Assembly: GCF_029869925.1 (NCBI RefSeq)
Contig: NZ_CP118605.1
Coordinates: 2,172,001 to 2,236,000 of the forward strand
Direction of reading: 5' to 3'
Source of the DNA: Microbulbifer bruguierae
GTDB taxonomy: Bacteria; Pseudomonadota; Gammaproteobacteria; Pseudomonadales; Cellvibrionaceae
DNA: 64,000 nt
The notes under the pieces were generated by a model, which worked only from the letters and a program-made list of their open reading frames with translations, did no database searches and was not told the origin of the DNA. This document shows positions 8,194 to 20,800 of this stretch, piece by piece. Each line of letters starts with the position of its first letter. Position 1 is the stretch's first letter. Made by a program: the position numbers and the translations under genes.

Positions 8194-9498
8194 GTGGATG
8201 CGCGGCTGCTGGAAAAACTGAATCATTTTCTCGCGCTGGAAAACCGGCTGCGCAATGCCAGCAACCTGCAGCAGATCGCGCAGATTGCCAGCAGTGACAG
8301 TCAGCAACTGCTCGCGTTTGACAGCTGCCTGTTTTTTTCCGGCCCGCACCTGAAACTGATCGCCGCCTCCAATGTTTCCACCGTGGATGCCACCAGCAGC
8401 GAGGCCCAGGGATGGCGCGAACAGGTGCGCCGCCACTTCGCCGACGCCACCGCGCAACCGCCACTGCAACTGGAAATTCCCCCGCCGGAACACCACCGCA
8501 ATGAGGTCGCCAGCCAAACCCTGACGCTGATGCCACTGGGCAATAAAAACCCTGAAGGCTGCCTGGCCATACTGCGCCAGCGACGCTTCTCCGAACAGGA
8601 GTTGCAGGTGCTGCGGGAGCTGGCCGCTGCCGTGCATCAGGCGATACTGGCCCAGCGCGGTGCGCGGCGATTTTCCCTGCGCCGCTGGTGCCGTCGGCGA
8701 CCATTGCTGGTCGCCGCCGCCCTCGCCGCCATCGGCCTGATTCCGGTGCGCCAGAGTGTGCTGGCACCGGCTACCCTGGCGGCGATAGAGCCGCGTATTG
8801 TGTCTGCGCGCACCGATGGTGTCGTGCGGGAAATCGTGATTCCACCCAATGCCCCGGTGCAAAGTGGACAGCTGCTGTTCACCCTGGAAGATGCAGAGGT
8901 CACCGCAGAAATCGACCGTGTGCAGCAGGAGATTGTGCTCTACCAGGAGCGCCTGCGCATGACTCGCCAATACAATTTCCAGCAGGCCTCCGCGGGCCAC
9001 AAGCTGGCACAGGCGGAAACAGACCTGTCCATTCGCAAGCTTGATCTGGAATACCAGAACACCCTGCTGGAAAAAACCCGGGTAAAGGCGCCCGCCTCAG
9101 GTGTGGCCATTTATACCGACCCCGCCGAGTGGATCGGGCGGCGGATCCGCGCCGGTGAAAAAGTCATGGAAATCGTAAAGCCGGACGCGCGCCAGATTCA
9201 GATCGATCTGCCCACCGTGGATGCCATCGGCCTGCCACAACAGGCGCGCACGGTGTTTTATGCGGAATCCAACCCACTGGCGCCGATCGAGGGACAACTG
9301 CACTACCACAGTCTGCTCACCAGCGAGGGTGAAAACCTCCCCGCCAGTTACCGCCTGCTCGCCACCATTGACGAGGACCAGCCGCAGATTCCCATCAACA
9401 CCCGCGGTCACGCGCGCCTTTACGGTGCCCGTGTGCCTCTCATTTATTACCTGCTGCGCCGACCACTGGCCACCGCCCGCCGTTGGATCGGGGTGTAA
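8194..9498 (+). CDS. Inner-membrane HlyD-type adaptor with a cytoplasmic GAF-like domain
   Basis: A ~155-residue soluble N-terminus (LEKLNHFLALENRL ... SQQLLAFDSCLFFSG ... LTLMPLGNKNPEGCLAILRQ ... EQELQVLRELAAAVHQAI) reads like a GAF-type sensory domain. A basic stretch (RRWCRRR), one transmembrane helix (about residues 168-184) and a HlyD-type periplasmic part (ARTDGVVREIVIPPNAPVQSG; KTRVKAPASGVAIYTDP) follow. The GTG at 8194 is chosen because it follows ACGGAGCC by about seven bases and comes right after the upstream stop; an ATG at 8131 inside the upstream gene is possible. The domain order suggests an inner-membrane adaptor that could sense a cytoplasmic ligand or dock the cargo. The ligand is unknown, and the GAF assignment rests on pattern only. 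Confidence 0.8.
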   Translation: MDARLLEKLNHFLALENRLRNASNLQQIAQIASSDSQQLLAFDSCLFFSGPHLKLIAASNVSTVDATSSEAQGWREQVRRHFADATAQPPLQLEIPPPEHHRNEVASQTLTLMPLGNKNPEGCLAILRQRRFSEQELQVLRELAAAVHQAILAQRGARRFSLRRWCRRRPLLVAAALAAIGLIPVRQSVLAPATLAAIEPRIVSARTDGVVREIVIPPNAPVQSGQLLFTLEDAEVTAEIDRVQQEIVLYQERLRMTRQYNFQQASAGHKLAQAETDLSIRKLDLEYQNTLLEKTRVKAPASGVAIYTDPAEWIGRRIRAGEKVMEIVKPDARQIQIDLPTVDAIGLPQQARTVFYAESNPLAPIEGQLHYHSLLTSEGENLPASYRLLATIDEDQPQIPINTRGHARLYGARVPLIYYLLRRPLATARRWIGV

Positions 9499-9531
9499 TC
9501 GCAGCAGAGGTAAAGAAGTAGAGAGGTAAAC

Positions 9532-11811
9532 GTGCAGTCAACGCCATACGCCAACCAGCCCTTCATCGCGGCACCGCCTGCACACGCGGCCGGCACAGGC
9601 CCCACTTCGCCGCCGCGTACGGGCTGGCCGAAACTGCGCAGCGACCTGCGGTTTCACCGACTCGCGGAAGACGACGGCGAGACCGGCTGGATGCTGTACG
9701 ATCCTCTGCGCGGCCAATACCTGGAGCTGGGAGAGCTGGAATTGCTGGTGCTGCACCACTGGCACCAGGGCAGCGCGGAAAAAATCGCCCGCAGCATTGC
9801 CGCGGAACAGGGCTGCCGGCTGGAGCCGTCACAGGTGGAAGCCGTCGCCGGCTTTGTGCGCGACAATGAACTGTTGCAGAGCGAAAGTCTGCCGCTGCTG
9901 CAGAAACTGGCGGCGATCAGTCCACAACAACAGCGGCTGCAAAAACTGCAGCGCACCCTGTTCTGGCGCCGGCCACTGTTTACCCCGGAACTCAGCAGCC
10001 GACTGCTATTGCCCCTGGCCCGCGCCAGTCAATCGCCCTGGTTTTATGCGCTGTTGCTGGCAGCGGCCATTTTTTCGGCCATCTCCATCGGTCAGCACAG
10101 CGGTGAATTTTTTGCGTATTTTGATGCGAGCTGGAATGCCGCCGGCGCGCTGGTGTTTTTTCTCTGCTACCTGATCCTCAGTCTGTTTCACGAACTCGGG
10201 CACGCCAGTGTCGCGCGGCTCTATGGTGTGCGCGCCAACAGTGTCGGTGTGGGACTGATCGCGATGATGCCGATCATGTTCAGCGAAATTACCGATGCCT
10301 GGCGGCTGCCGCGCAAGGCGCGGCTGCATATCTCCGCTGCCGGCGTGCTGTTCGAAGCTGCCATTGGCGCCGCTGCCGCCACCACCTGGTGCCTGCTGGA
10401 CGACGGTCCATTGCGGGCGCTGATGTTCTACCTGTTCACCACCTCGCTGGTCAGCACCCTGCTGATCAACGCCAACCCGCTGATGAAATTCGACGGCTAC
10501 TATCTATTGAGCGATTTCACCGGGGAAAAAAACCTGCATCAAGGCGCGAGTACAACCCTGCGGCACTGGCTCTGGGTCCAGTTATTGCGCGGACCCAAGC
10601 CGGCGATCAGTCGCCGGCAGAAACTGCTGGTGCTGTTCGGCCTGACAAGCCTTATCTACCGCACTTCGGTGTTCGCACTGATCAGTTACGGCGCCTACCA
10701 GCTGCTGTTCAAGGCCGCCGGAATTCTGATTCTGGTGCTGTGCCTTTTTCTGCTCCTGGTATTGCCGGCGGTACGGGAAGCGCGCGCGTTTATTGCTTTT
10801 GTGAAAGAACAAAACGAACAGAAAGTACAGAAAGAACAGCCGCAATCCCAAGCCATGACTAGCCAGAACACGGATAACGGCACACCGCCGACACAACCAT
10901 CGCGGTCTGATTTTTTCGCGTTCGTGCAGCTGCTCAATCCGAAATTTATTTTCGCATTTTCGGCGTTACTGGCGGTCCTGCTGATTCCCCTGCCATGGCC
11001 GGTACAACTTCCAGCCAGCACCTATTTTTCCGCCCAGCAACAGGTCAAATCCCCCGCCGGCGCCGTGTTGGAAAAACTGGCTCTGGAGCCCGGCGGCACG
11101 GTGGTCTCGGGCAGTGTGATTGCACAGCTGCGCGACACCGAACTGGATTACCGTATCGCGCGCACGCAACAAGAGCTGGGAATGCTCAACCGCCGCCAGC
11201 AAAGTGACGGTTTTGCCGAAAGCCTGGATGCCCTCGACGGGGTCTATCTCCAGGATCTGCTCAGCAAGCGACAACTGCTACACGCGCTGCTCACCGAGAA
11301 AAAGCAGCTGGAAATCGTCGCCAAGGTTGCCGGCACCGTGGACTGGGTATCACCAGGGTTGCACGAAGGACAATACCTCGAGGTCAACCAGCCCTTCCTG
11401 TCCATCGCCCGCCGCGACAGTCTCGCCGGCCGCGCCTACGGCAAAGCCCAGCAGCTGGCGCGCCTGCAACAGAACTCCGGGCAGCCGTTGCGAGGCAAAT
11501 TGTTTGTGCAAGGCCAGTGGCTGCCGCTGGCGGCCACCGTGCACAGCGCGGAACAGATTGCCTCGCGCCGTATCCAGGACCCGGCGCTGGCCTCCGCCTA
11601 CGGCGGTCCGCTGCAGACAGTGGCGGACGAGCCGGAACGCGCGGCGGAAGCACTGCATATTCTCTCGTTCACCTTCGATGCCGACGCCCGCGCGACATTG
11701 AACAGCGCCCAGCGCAGCGGTTATCTAGTACTGCTCGGCAAGCCCACCAGCCTGCTGTCTCTGGCGGTGGATCGTGTGGCCGGCGTATTGATTCGGGAAA
11801 GCGGCGTGTGA
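9532..11811 (+). CDS. PqqD-like / M50 site-2-type metalloprotease / HlyD fusion protein
   Basis: Starts with GTG 9532 behind GAGAGGTAAAC. Three parts are visible in 759 residues. Residues about 35-115 resemble the PqqD winged-helix fold that binds leader peptides (MLYDPLRGQYLELGELE). Residues about 175-420 are a polytopic M50 core with the zinc motif HELGH (His220, Glu221, His224) and the distal NPLMKFDGYY motif (Asp321). After a Gln/Glu-rich linker and another membrane helix, residues about 490-700 form a lipoyl/HlyD-like periplasmic domain (VKSPAGAVLEKLALEPGG). M50 enzymes cleave substrates in or near the membrane. Fusion to an adaptor suggests that cleavage is coupled to export, with the giant downstream protein as the obvious substrate. 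All zinc ligands are present, so it is probably active. Confidence 0.87.
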   Translation: MQSTPYANQPFIAAPPAHAAGTGPTSPPRTGWPKLRSDLRFHRLAEDDGETGWMLYDPLRGQYLELGELELLVLHHWHQGSAEKIARSIAAEQGCRLEPSQVEAVAGFVRDNELLQSESLPLLQKLAAISPQQQRLQKLQRTLFWRRPLFTPELSSRLLLPLARASQSPWFYALLLAAAIFSAISIGQHSGEFFAYFDASWNAAGALVFFLCYLILSLFHELGHASVARLYGVRANSVGVGLIAMMPIMFSEITDAWRLPRKARLHISAAGVLFEAAIGAAAATTWCLLDDGPLRALMFYLFTTSLVSTLLINANPLMKFDGYYLLSDFTGEKNLHQGASTTLRHWLWVQLLRGPKPAISRRQKLLVLFGLTSLIYRTSVFALISYGAYQLLFKAAGILILVLCLFLLLVLPAVREARAFIAFVKEQNEQKVQKEQPQSQAMTSQNTDNGTPPTQPSRSDFFAFVQLLNPKFIFAFSALLAVLLIPLPWPVQLPASTYFSAQQQVKSPAGAVLEKLALEPGGTVVSGSVIAQLRDTELDYRIARTQQELGMLNRRQQSDGFAESLDALDGVYLQDLLSKRQLLHALLTEKKQLEIVAKVAGTVDWVSPGLHEGQYLEVNQPFLSIARRDSLAGRAYGKAQQLARLQQNSGQPLRGKLFVQGQWLPLAATVHSAEQIASRRIQDPALASAYGGPLQTVADEPERAAEALHILSFTFDADARATLNSAQRSGYLVLLGKPTSLLSLAVDRVAGVLIRESGV

Positions 11812-11894
11812 CGCTGCGGCAATTGCAGCAGTAACTGACAGTTTTTTTGCGCGGCGGGAAAGCCGTGCAATATCGACAAGGAAAGAGGTATCCC

Positions 11895-14800
11895 ATGGAG
11901 CTCAACGAGTTTTCCAGATCGTCCCTGGCCAAGGCCATCAACCTGCACGGCAGACAGCTCTCCAGTGTGCGCCGCGCGCTGGAGAAACGGGTTCTGCTGG
12001 ATGCCACCATCGCCGCGGATGCCAGCCAGTCCCTCAGCCATGGGGACAGCGATAACGGGCCTGTGGACAGTGATGCAGGTCAACATGCCAAACAGGATCA
12101 GAGCGACAAGTCCGCCACTCAGTACGACGGCGACAAGCAAACCATCAACGGCACCGTGACTGATACGAATCAGCGCAACGAACTGGTAGTGATCGACCTG
12201 CAACTGGATCAGGCCCAGGCCCTGATCGACGACCTGTTGCAACAGGCCAGCGACGTCGTGCAAGGGGAAGATTCCCTGCAACTCACTATCGGCGATCGCG
12301 TTGTCACCCTGCTCACCCTGGACGCCAGCGACAGTCTGCAGACCGTAACGGACTTTTTGCAGGATGCCAGCGCACAAAGCGGCACCACCTTTGACGCCGT
12401 ACACCTGATTTCTCACGGCGGCGCCGGCGGTATCGACGTGGGTGGGGAGCAACTGTCACTGGACTCCCTCAGCAGTGCGGGCGACGCCGGCAGCCACACG
12501 GCCCAGCTGCAAAACTGGGCCGCGAGCCTCAGCGCCGGTGCGGATATCCTGATGTACGGCTGCAATACCGGTTACAGCCTTACCGGGGAACATTTCATCC
12601 AGCAGGTTGCCGATCTCACCGGCGCCGATGTGGCCGCTTCCGATGACCCCACCGGCAGCGCCCTGCGCGGCGGCGACTGGGATCTCGAGCAGCAACAGGG
12701 CGAAGTGGAAACCGATATTGTTTTTTCCAAACTGCTGCAGGGCACCTGGGAAGGGTTGATGGTGGCGACGCCCTCGGCCACGGTGGATGCACCTGCCGAG
12801 GACTTTATCAACGAGTCCACCGATATCGGCTTTTCTTTTGAAAACGACGGCGACACAGAGGGCTATGGCCCGTTTATGGATATTGTCGCCGGCCCGGGGC
12901 TGGAGCTCGGCAGTGTCAGCGGTCTCGACGGCGCCTCGGTAATTACCTACACCTACGAAGACGGCCAGTGGGTAGACAGCGACGGCAATGTAGTGGAGTA
13001 CCACCCCTACGACTTCAACCAGACCGGCGCCATTCCACTGCCCCCCGGTGAGGAAGGGGCCACCTGGTATGCGATTCAGCTGCCGTTCGGTTCGTTTTCG
13101 CCGGACCAGCCGTCGTTCGATTTCAATGTCTCCGCGATTCTCGATGAAGCCGCCGGCGCCCTTGTCGGGGTTCCGATTCCCATCTGGGTGCGCCCGGGCT
13201 TTGCCTACGGCAACGACCCGCTGAACAACCCGGATGTAGACCCGCCGATTATCGGCAACCCGATCGAAACGGAAATCACCCCCACCGTGATTGATGTAGA
13301 TAAAGTCGCCCAGGACGGCGATGGCGATAACATTTCCATCGGTGATGATGGCGAAACCGTTACCGGCCCCAGTGAACCGGTGGTCTGGCAGGTGACGGTG
13401 GATATCGCCAATCTGTCGACGATCGAAAATCTCGTGGTCACCGAGGATGTTCCCAATAATTTCTACTACCAGACGGGTTCCGTTACGGTCACCGACGCCG
13501 CCGGCAATACCCTGGTGCCGGCTCCGGCTCCAAATGCAGATTACATCCTCACCGAGCCCCCTGCAGGCGCCAACAACGATGCGCAGCTGATCATCGAATT
13601 TCTCAACCCCATCCAAGGTACCGAAGACAGCAACGATATTGTCATCACCTATCGGGGCTACGTGCCGGCCTTCGATGCCGATGGCAATCCCATCGTGATC
13701 AACGATGGCGCCGACGATGTGGTGCGCAACACCGCCAGTGTCACCGGCGACTACCAGGACCAGACCGTCAGCGACGACGATGACGCCATCATCGTCGCCG
13801 TGGCCACCGCACTGCAGAAAGACGTTGCGATCATCGACCCCATCGGCGATACGGATTACACCCCGGGCGACACGGTGGAATACACCCTGACCCTGGAAAT
13901 TTCCGACTATATGCAACTGGCGGATCTGGTGCTGACGGACAGTGTCGGCGATGGCATGGAAATCGATCCGGACTCTTTTTCCTTTGAACTGTTTGTGAAC
14001 GGCGACAGCTTCGGACCAGGCGCTTTCGGCGACGGCAATGTAACGGTGACGGAAAATGCCGGTGACGGCAGTACCGATATCAGTATCGACCTGTCGCAAG
14101 AACTGATCGACCTCGGTATCAGTGCCGATGGCAGCCTGGACGGCGACATGTTTTCCGACAATGACATCGACGGCACCACCACCGTGGTGATCACCTATGA
14201 GGGCACCATCCGCGAGAACTATCTCGCCACCGGCGGGCCGGTAAACATTCTGGATGTCATCAACAACCAGTCCACCGTCACCGCGACCGATACCACCACC
14301 GGAGCCGAAGTCGACAACGAAGGTGATGCGAGCCTTACCATCGGCACGGCCAGTTCCAGCAAGAGCGTCTATGCCATTGACGACAGCACCGACCCCGACG
14401 ATCTCACCGATATCGCCGTCGGCCAGACGGTAACTTTCGCCATTGATATCAACCTGTCCACCCTGGACAACAACGGTCTGGTGATCACCGACTACTTGCC
14501 GCAGCCGGTGTTCGATGCCGTGGCCCCTACTTTTACCGACACCGGTGAGGGCACCACCATCCCCGGCATCAATGAGTGGGGCTTCGGCCCCGACACCGAC
14601 TTCGACAACTGGCCGGACGGCTATCTGGACGGAATCAACATCACCACCAGCGCCGACGACGGCAACAATTCCATCACCTGGAATTTCGACCCCATCGATC
14701 AGTTGGAGTCCATCGGCGGCCATGTGCAGCTGCTGTTTACGGTGCAGGTACAGGACCAGCCGTTTACCGACGGCCTGTTCCTGACCAACGTCGCCCAGGT

Positions 14801-17800
14801 CACCGTCAACGGCACCGATGAAACCCTCACCCTGCCGCCGGGCAATATTCAAATCGAAGTCGTATCACCGGATGTAAATGTCACCAAGGGCGTAGTCTCC
14901 ACCGGCGTCGACGACGGCGGTGTGTTCGATCCGGAGCCCCCGGGGCCGGTGGATTTCGCTGATGCCGGTACAGATCCCGTTCCAGGCACGCCGCCCTGGG
15001 GCGTCCCCGTCACCAGCGGTGACCTGGACAACCTGCCAATCGATTCGAATCTCAGCGACGTGGACGCCGGCGACACGGTGCGCTTTGCCATTACCCTGGA
15101 AAATACCGGCGGTTCCGATGCCTTCAATCTGGTCATCAGCGACACCCTGCCGGACGGTTTCGAAATACCCCCGGACGGACTGAACCTGCAGGTCTACACC
15201 GGCGACGGCACCCAGATCGACTTTACCGGCAACCCGGAGGACCTGTTTGGCGGCGGTATCACCCTGGTCGATCCTTCCGCTGACGAGGGCGCACTGAATG
15301 AGGGCCGCGACCCGGATAGCGGCGACACCACCGATGGCAGCAACATCATCATCATCACCTACGACCTGATCGCCACCGACGCGGTACAGCCGGGCCAGGA
15401 AATCGAAAATACGGCACAGCTGGAACAGTATGGCGGCGTGGATGAGGGCAACGACTACACCGAGGGCAACTCCAACCTCAACTGGCAGGACGACGCCACC
15501 GTCACGGTGAAAGAAAACGCGGTGGACAAAGCCCTCTTAGGCACCAACATCGATGGCCCCAATAACGCCAACGACGAGGCGGTGATCGGCGAGGTGATCA
15601 CCTACTCCCTGACCCTGACCATTGCCGAGGGGGTAACCCCGTCGGCCAGCGTCGTCGATACCCTGGACGACGGTCTGGTGTTTCTCGGTGTCACCAGTGT
15701 CACTTCCTCTTCCGGCGATATCGAAAATGGCAGTGACCTCCCCTGGGGCGAGAGCGACCTCAATGTCTCTACCAACGGCCAGCAGGTAACCTTCGACCTG
15801 GGCGACCTGGACAACATCAATCGCGATAACGCCGTCGACGAAACCATCACCATCGAATACGAGGTCCTCGTCGCCAACGACGTGGTGAACCAAAGCGGCG
15901 ACCAGCTGAACAACAGCGCGCAGTTTATCTGGGACAGCACCGATGACGGCGTCGACAACCCCACCGTCAACGACACCGATTCGGCGGAGGAGGTGACGGT
16001 CATCGAGCCGGACCTGCAGGTGGACAAAACCCTGACCAACACCCCGCAGCCGATCGACGCGGGTGATACGGTCGAATACACCATCGTGATTTCACACACC
16101 GGGTTCTCCGATACCGATGCCTTCGACGCGACCTTTATCGATACCCTGCCACCAGAACTGACCAACGTCATACTGGTCAGTGCCGAACTGGACGGTGCGA
16201 GCGTCTTCGATCTGTTTGAGGTCAACGGCAATACCGTTCAAACGGCCCCGGACCAATCCTTTGACCTGCCCCAGGGCTCGACCCTGACCCTGGTAGTCCG
16301 CGCGGATGTGGTCAACGACGTGGTGCTCGGTTCGGTGGTCAACAACACCGCCACCGTCGACTGGGAAAGCATCGACGGCGATGACCCCAACGAGCGCACC
16401 GGCGAGGACGGCGCCGGTGGCGCACTGAATGATTACGAAACCGACGACAGTTTCCAGTTTACCGTGGCGACGGTGGAAGCCGGCAAAACCATCGTCAGCA
16501 GTTCGGTGGAGGATGAATACAACGGACTCACCGAAGCGGTGATCGGCGAAGAGGTCACCTATCAGGCCAGTTTCGAAGTCCCCGAGGGTGTGGTGATCAA
16601 CGCCCAGATTCTGGATACCCTGCCGGCGGGGATGGAGTTCCTCAGCCTGGACAGCATCACGATCGGCGACGATATCGTCATTCAGAATGGCGGCTTCGGC
16701 GACCCGACCGTGGTCGTCAATCCCGACGGCACCACCAGTTTGGATTTCGGTTCCGCAACCGTCGAAAACGTCGGCACCGATGACGTCCCGGACATGATCA
16801 CGCTCGTGTACACGGTGCGGGTCACCAACGTCGAGTCCAACCAGGCCGGTACCGAGCTGATCAACAACGCCCAGTTCATTACCGACAATGGCACTTCGGA
16901 AGCCTCCACCACCGTCACCGTGATCGAGCCGGTGCTGACCATCGACAAGAGCGCCAACATCACCAACGGCGACAACGGCGACGACGTCAGTTACACCATC
17001 ACCATCACCAACCCGGACGACGGCAGCAGCACCACCGCCAACGACATCAGCTTCAGCGATCCGCTGCCCCCGGAGCTGACCAATATCACCTTCAGCGCGA
17101 TGCTGCAGACTGCCGACAGCACCACCGATGTTTCCGGCTTCTTCGACATTGTCGCCGGCGAACTGGTGCTGGATCCGCAGGCAGAACTCGATCTGGATCC
17201 CGGCAGCGTGGTGACCATCACCGTCAACGGTACCCTCGCCAACACCATCAGCGGCGACACCATCACCAACGCCGCGGATGTGGACTGGACCAGCCTGGAT
17301 GGGGACGATGACAATGAGCGCACCGGTGAAGGCGGCATCAACGATTACACTGCCAGTGACGACGTCGACATCACCGTGAACTCGCCGGAGATCGACAAGG
17401 TACTGGTATCGACCTCGCAGAACGACGACCTCAACGACGACACCGAGGCCACCATCGGCGAGATCGTCACCTTCTCGGTCACCCTGACCCTGCCGGAGGC
17501 GTCACTCACCGGCCAGCTCACCGATGTCTATGGCCCCGGGCTCGAATTTCTCGATCTGGTCAGCGTGACCGCGAGCAACCCCGACGCCATCGACTACAAC
17601 CCGGACGACATCGTTGTTACCGACGACCCGGCCAACAACACCGTGAGTGTCGACTTCGGCACCATCGTCAATACCGATACCGACAACAGCACCGACGAAA
17701 CCATCACCTTCACCTTCCGTGCGCGGGTTGCCGATATTCCCTCCAACGTGGACGGCACCACCCTCACGGATGAAGCCACCCTGGATTACGACACCGACGG

Positions 17801-20800
17801 CGACGGCACCCCGGATACCAGCATCAGTGACGACGCCACCGTGGACGTGGTGGAACCGCTGCTGGATCTGGACAAGGAATTGCTGAGCGACACACCGCTC
17901 ACCCTGGGCGGTATCGCCACCTACCAGATCACCCTTCAGCTGGATCCCGACAGCGGCGCCAATGCCTACAACGTCACCATCGAGGACGCGCTGCCGCCAT
18001 ACCTGTCCGCGGTGGAGAATGTGCAGATCGACGTGGCTGGCGGCTCGCCCACCATCGTCGACAATTCCACCGCCAACCTGCTGTCGCTGGATATCAGCGA
18101 GATCGATCCCAACACCGTCATCACCATCACCGTCGATGCGCGGGTAACCACTGACCCCTCCGCCGTGGGCCAGACCACCACCAACCTGGTGGAAGGCGAA
18201 TACACCAGCCTCGACACCCCCGAGGGCGGCGATGACAGCGACATCGAGCGGGAGTATGAAGTCGATGACGAAGTCACTGCGGAGATCGGTGCAGTGGACC
18301 TGGTGGTCGACAAGGATGACGGCGGTATTACCGCGGTGCCTGGTGGCGATATCGTTTACACCATCGACTATGAAAACGCCGGCAATATCGACGCCACCGG
18401 CGTGGTCATCACCGAATCCCTGCCGGAATATGTGACCTTCGATCCCGCCGCCAACCCCGGCTGGGTGTTGAATGGCGATACCCTGACCTATGACATCGGC
18501 GACCTGGCCGCCGGTGAAACCGGCAGTATCGAGCTGGTGGTTACCGTCATCGATCCGCTGCCCACAGGCGTCGAGGAAACCAACAACACGGTTTCCATCG
18601 ACGGCGACGAAAGCAACGGCACCGATCCAACCCCCGACAACAATATCGACACAGACGTCACCCCACTGGAAGCCGCACCGGATTATGTGATCGACAAGAT
18701 CGAGAACTTCGAGGATCCGGCCAACCCCGGCGACACCATTTCCTGGACCATTGAAGTCACCAACGAAGGCAATCAGGACGGTACCGGCGTAGTGGTCACC
18801 GACTCCCTGCCGGACACCAGCCTGTTCAATAATTTCACCGCCAGCGACGGCGGTGTTATCGACCTGGGCGCGGGTACCGTCACCTGGGAAATTGGCGACA
18901 TGGCGGTTGGCGACAGCTACACCTTCACCCTGAGTGCGGTGGTCAACGAATCGGTGCCCACGGATATTCCCACCCAGATCAACAGTGTGGTGGTGGAAGA
19001 TGACGGCACCAACGGCGAGGACCCGACCCCGGACAACAACCGCGACGACGAAGACTTCGACATCGCCTATGTGGATCTCGCCATCGACAAGGACGATGCC
19101 GGCGTGACCGTCGAACCCGGCGATACCCTGGTCTACACCCTGGATTACGCCAACAACGGCACCGCCGATGCCACCGGTGTGGTGATCACCGAATCCCTGC
19201 CGGAATACGCCACCTTCGATGCCGGCAGCTCCACCGCCGGCTGGATCGACAACGGCGACGGCACCTTCAGCTTCGAGGTCGGCGACCTCGCCGCCGGGGA
19301 AACCGGCACCGTCGAGTTCGCGGTGATCATCGACGATCCCATCCCCAGCGGCGTGGAGGAAACCAGCAACACCACCAGCATCACCGACGACGGCGACCAC
19401 GGCCCGGACCAGAATACGGAAGACAATGACGACGATGAGGTAACGCCCATCGACGGGCGCCCGGATTATGTGATCGACAAAATCGAGCTGTTCGATGACC
19501 CCGCCGCCCCCGGGGAAACTATCAGCTGGGATATCGTGGTCACTAACGAAGGCAACCAGGATGGCACCGGCGTCGTGGTCACCGACACCCTGCCCACCGG
19601 CGACTTTTTTGATGCCGGCTTTATTGCCAGCGATGGCGGCATCGTGGATCTGGATGCCGGCACCGTGACCTGGAATATCGGCGACCTCGCCGCCGGCGAC
19701 AGCGTCACCCTGACCCTGACCACCACCGTCAATGAAGATGTACCGCCGGTGCTGCTGCCCACCCAGGTTAACTCGGTGGAAGTCACCGACGACGGCACCA
19801 ATGGGGAGGACCCGACCCCGGAAAACAATCGCGACGACGAAGAATTCGACATTACCCTGGTGGACCTCGCCATCGCCAAGGACGACGGCGGCATCACCAC
19901 CACCCCGGGCGGCTCGGTTACCTACACACTGCAGTATGCCAATATCGGCGGGTTTGATGCGGAAGACACCGTCATCACCGAGACGCTGCCGGACAACGTG
20001 ACCTTCGATGCGGCCAACTCCGATCCGCGCTGGGTGGATCAGGGAGACGGCACACTTACCCTGGATCTCGGCACGGTGGCGGCCGGTGAAAACGGCAGCG
20101 TCACCTTTACCGTGATCGTCGACGACCCGCTGCCCGCCGGTGTAGAGGAAATACTGAACGAAACCGAGATTGACTATGGCGGAGGCAATGGCCCGGATCA
20201 GAACCTGAGCAACAACACCGACGATGACACCACCCCGGTCATCGCCCAGCCGGATTATGTGATCGACAAGATCGAGAATTTCGACGACCCCGCCCACCCC
20301 GGTGACACCATCGAGTGGACCATCGAGGTTAGCAACCAGGGCAACCAGGACGGCACCGGCGTAGTGGTGACCGACACCCTGCCGGATACCACCCTGTTCA
20401 GCGAATTTACCGCCAGCGACGGCGGCGTGATCGACCTCGCGGCGGGCACCGTGACCTGGGACATCGGCGACCTGGCGGCGGGCGAATCCCTGACCTTCAC
20501 CCTCACCGCGGTGGTGAGCGATTCGGTGCCCACGGATATCCCCACCCAGACCAATACCGTGGTGGTGGACGACGACGGCAGCAACGGCGAAGACCCGACC
20601 CCGGACAACAACCGCGACGACGAAGATCTGGATATCACCTATGTGGATCTCGCCATCGACAAGGACGATGGTGGCGTGGACGGTGACAACCCGGCGGAAC
20701 CCGGCGACACCATCACCTACACCCTGGATTACGCCAACAACGGCACTGCCGATGCCACCGGTGTGGTGATCACCGAAAGCCTGCCGGACTACGTCACCTT

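Noticed and set aside
12456..14852. A 798-codon antisense open frame opposite the N-terminal part of the giant gene
   Set aside because: Same reason: no family motif, composition typical of antisense frames, complete overlap with a well-supported gene.
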